Assembly (NCBI GenBank): GCA_009783135.1
Contig: WRHS01000069.1
Location: 1 to 5,317 of the forward strand
DNA from: Dehalococcoidia bacterium
GTDB taxonomy: Bacteria; Chloroflexota; Dehalococcoidia; Dehalococcoidales; UBA1222
Length of the DNA stretch: 5,317 bases
Direction of reading: 5' to 3'
The notes under the pieces were generated by a model. It searched no databases, was not told the DNA's origin, and worked only from the letters and a program-made list of their open reading frames with translations. Shown piece after piece: positions 4,340 to 5,317 of this stretch. The translations under genes and the position numbers were made by a program. Position 1 is the first letter of the stretch. Every line of letters starts with the position of its first letter.

Positions 4340-5317
4340 ATGTGTGGATTAGTTGGATATAACGGAGACGGGCAGGCGGCCCAATTCATTCTCGATGGAC
4401 TGAAGAAGCTGGAGTATCGGGGCTATGACTCAGCCGGCATAGCCACGATACACGATGGGCTTTTGCATTATAAGAAAGATGCCGGAAAACTGGAGGATGT
4501 GGACAGGCGACACCATCTTTCGAGGCTTTCGGGGCATGTCGGCATTGGTCACGTACGCTGGGCTACCCATGGCGACGTAACACAGATAAACGCTCATCCA
4601 CACCTTGACGGGGGCAATAACATCGCCGTAGTACATAATGGCATTGTAGATAATGTCAGAGAGTTGCGCTGCAGCCTTGAAAGCACATGCTCCTTTGCAT
4701 CGACAACCGATACAGAGGTCATACCATGCCTTTTAGCGCATTTCTACCGCCAGAAAGACAGCATGGTGGCAGCGATTGCGGCAACAATAGCCGAGTTGCG
4801 TGGCGCATTCGCTTTTTTGGTAATAAGCCGCCACAACCCGAACAGGTTTTTTGCCAGTGCGCGTGAAATGCCGCTGTTGCTGGGGCGGGTGGTTGCAGGG
4901 TACGCAGCCTCAAGCGACGTCAATTCATTGCCGGATGGCTGCAATGAGTTATTTGCCTTGGAAGATGGGCAAATTGCCGAGGTAACACCTCAGGGTTTTG
5001 TTTTCTATGACAGTGCCGGCATCGCTATGGAAAAGCATTGTGAAACGCTGCCGCGACAGGTTTCTGCCGTCACGCACGGTAATGCCTTTGAGCATTATAT
5101 GATGCGTGAAATACGCGAGCAGCCGCGTGTTCTTGAGCAGGCTATTGAGCAAAGTGTCTCAGATATGCAGGAAGCCGTCAAAACTATAAAACAGGCGCAG
5201 AACGTAATATTTACAGCTTGCGGAACGTCGCGCCATGCCGCTCTTATGGGGCGCTACCTTTTTTCGCGTATAGGCAAGCGTATGAGTGAGGTAATAATCG
5301 GCTCTGAGTTCCAGTAT
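4340..5317 (+). CDS. glmS: Glutamine-fructose-6-phosphate aminotransferase (3'-truncated by window)
   Basis: Transfers the amide nitrogen of glutamine to fructose-6-phosphate, giving glucosamine-6-phosphate, the first step towards UDP-N-acetylglucosamine; cytoplasmic. The window shows 326 of about 600 residues, open to the last base. Residues 1-220 are the class II glutamine amidotransferase domain: Met-Cys2 nucleophile (MCGLVGY), LEYRGYDSAG, Arg73 in HVRWATHG, Asn100-Gly101 in HNGIVDN, and Asp124 in STTDTEV, all where E. coli GlmS has them. The linker EHYMMREIREQP (near 253-264) and the first sugar-isomerase (SIS) motif ACGTSRHAAL (from about 293) follow. The second SIS domain lies beyond the window. 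The start is fixed by the need for cysteine directly after Met. There is no Shine-Dalgarno sequence in the AT-rich 40 bases before it, and the gap is far too short for a glmS ribozyme. It lies directly behind the glmU-like gene of the same pathway. Confidence 0.96.
   Translation, partial: MCGLVGYNGDGQAAQFILDGLKKLEYRGYDSAGIATIHDGLLHYKKDAGKLEDVDRRHHLSRLSGHVGIGHVRWATHGDVTQINAHPHLDGGNNIAVVHNGIVDNVRELRCSLESTCSFASTTDTEVIPCLLAHFYRQKDSMVAAIAATIAELRGAFAFLVISRHNPNRFFASAREMPLLLGRVVAGYAASSDVNSLPDGCNELFALEDGQIAEVTPQGFVFYDSAGIAMEKHCETLPRQVSAVTHGNAFEHYMMREIREQPRVLEQAIEQSVSDMQEAVKTIKQAQNVIFTACGTSRHAALMGRYLFSRIGKRMSEVIIGSEFQY

Overview
The window reads as ordinary chromosomal DNA from a free-living prokaryote, with every supported gene on the + strand. 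Six protein genes can be supported: a leucyl aminopeptidase (pepA, 5' end cut off by the window), a Crp/Fnr-family regulator, a very small two-cluster ferredoxin, a small double zinc-ribbon protein, a GlmU-type bifunctional nucleotidylyltransferase/acetyltransferase, and glmS (3' end cut off). I see no transposase, phage gene, CRISPR array, tRNA or rRNA. The small ferredoxin beside a Crp/Fnr regulator, and a GlmU whose long acetyltransferase end resembles the archaeal/Chloroflexi layout, suggest an anaerobic bacterium, possibly of the Dehalococcoidia (Chloroflexota). That placement is inference from gene style and was not tested by any search.

Layout. Bases 1-1491 are pepA; the regulator follows after 17 bases and is probably co-transcribed. 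The ferredoxin (2244-2447) follows 63 bases later, after a perfect TATAAT with a poor -35. Inside the last codons of the ferredoxin begins the best promoter of the window (TTGACG, 16 bases, TATACT), which should transcribe a roughly 130-base leader and then the zinc-ribbon gene (2598-2825). That leader holds a 15-base interrupted palindrome, a possible 29-codon small ORF overlapping the zinc-ribbon start by 8 bases, and a 7-bp hairpin just before the ribosome binding site. A convincing intrinsic terminator (2847-2883) ends this block. After it comes an intergenic region with an extended -10 promoter and several short repeats, then glmU (3058-4299) and glmS (4340 to the window end).

How the genes work together. 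GlmS makes glucosamine-6-phosphate. The GlmU-like protein would acetylate glucosamine-1-phosphate and couple it to UTP, giving UDP-N-acetylglucosamine for envelope glycans. The mutase that links the two steps (GlmM) is not in the window. The first block mixes peptide turnover (PepA) with a regulator and two tiny cysteine-rich proteins. The regulator has a Crp-like recognition helix but neither the FNR cysteines nor the Crp cAMP cassette, so its signal is unknown. The ferredoxin next to it is the most suggestive neighbour, but the link is only positional.

Most unusual points: the leader of the zinc-ribbon gene, the Gly-to-Ala change in the GlmU nucleotide-binding loop, the absence of a Shine-Dalgarno sequence before glmS next to an 11-base palindrome, and a two-codon ORF (ATG AGT TAG) between the glmU ribosome binding site and its start. 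I found no strong evidence for a wholly new system.
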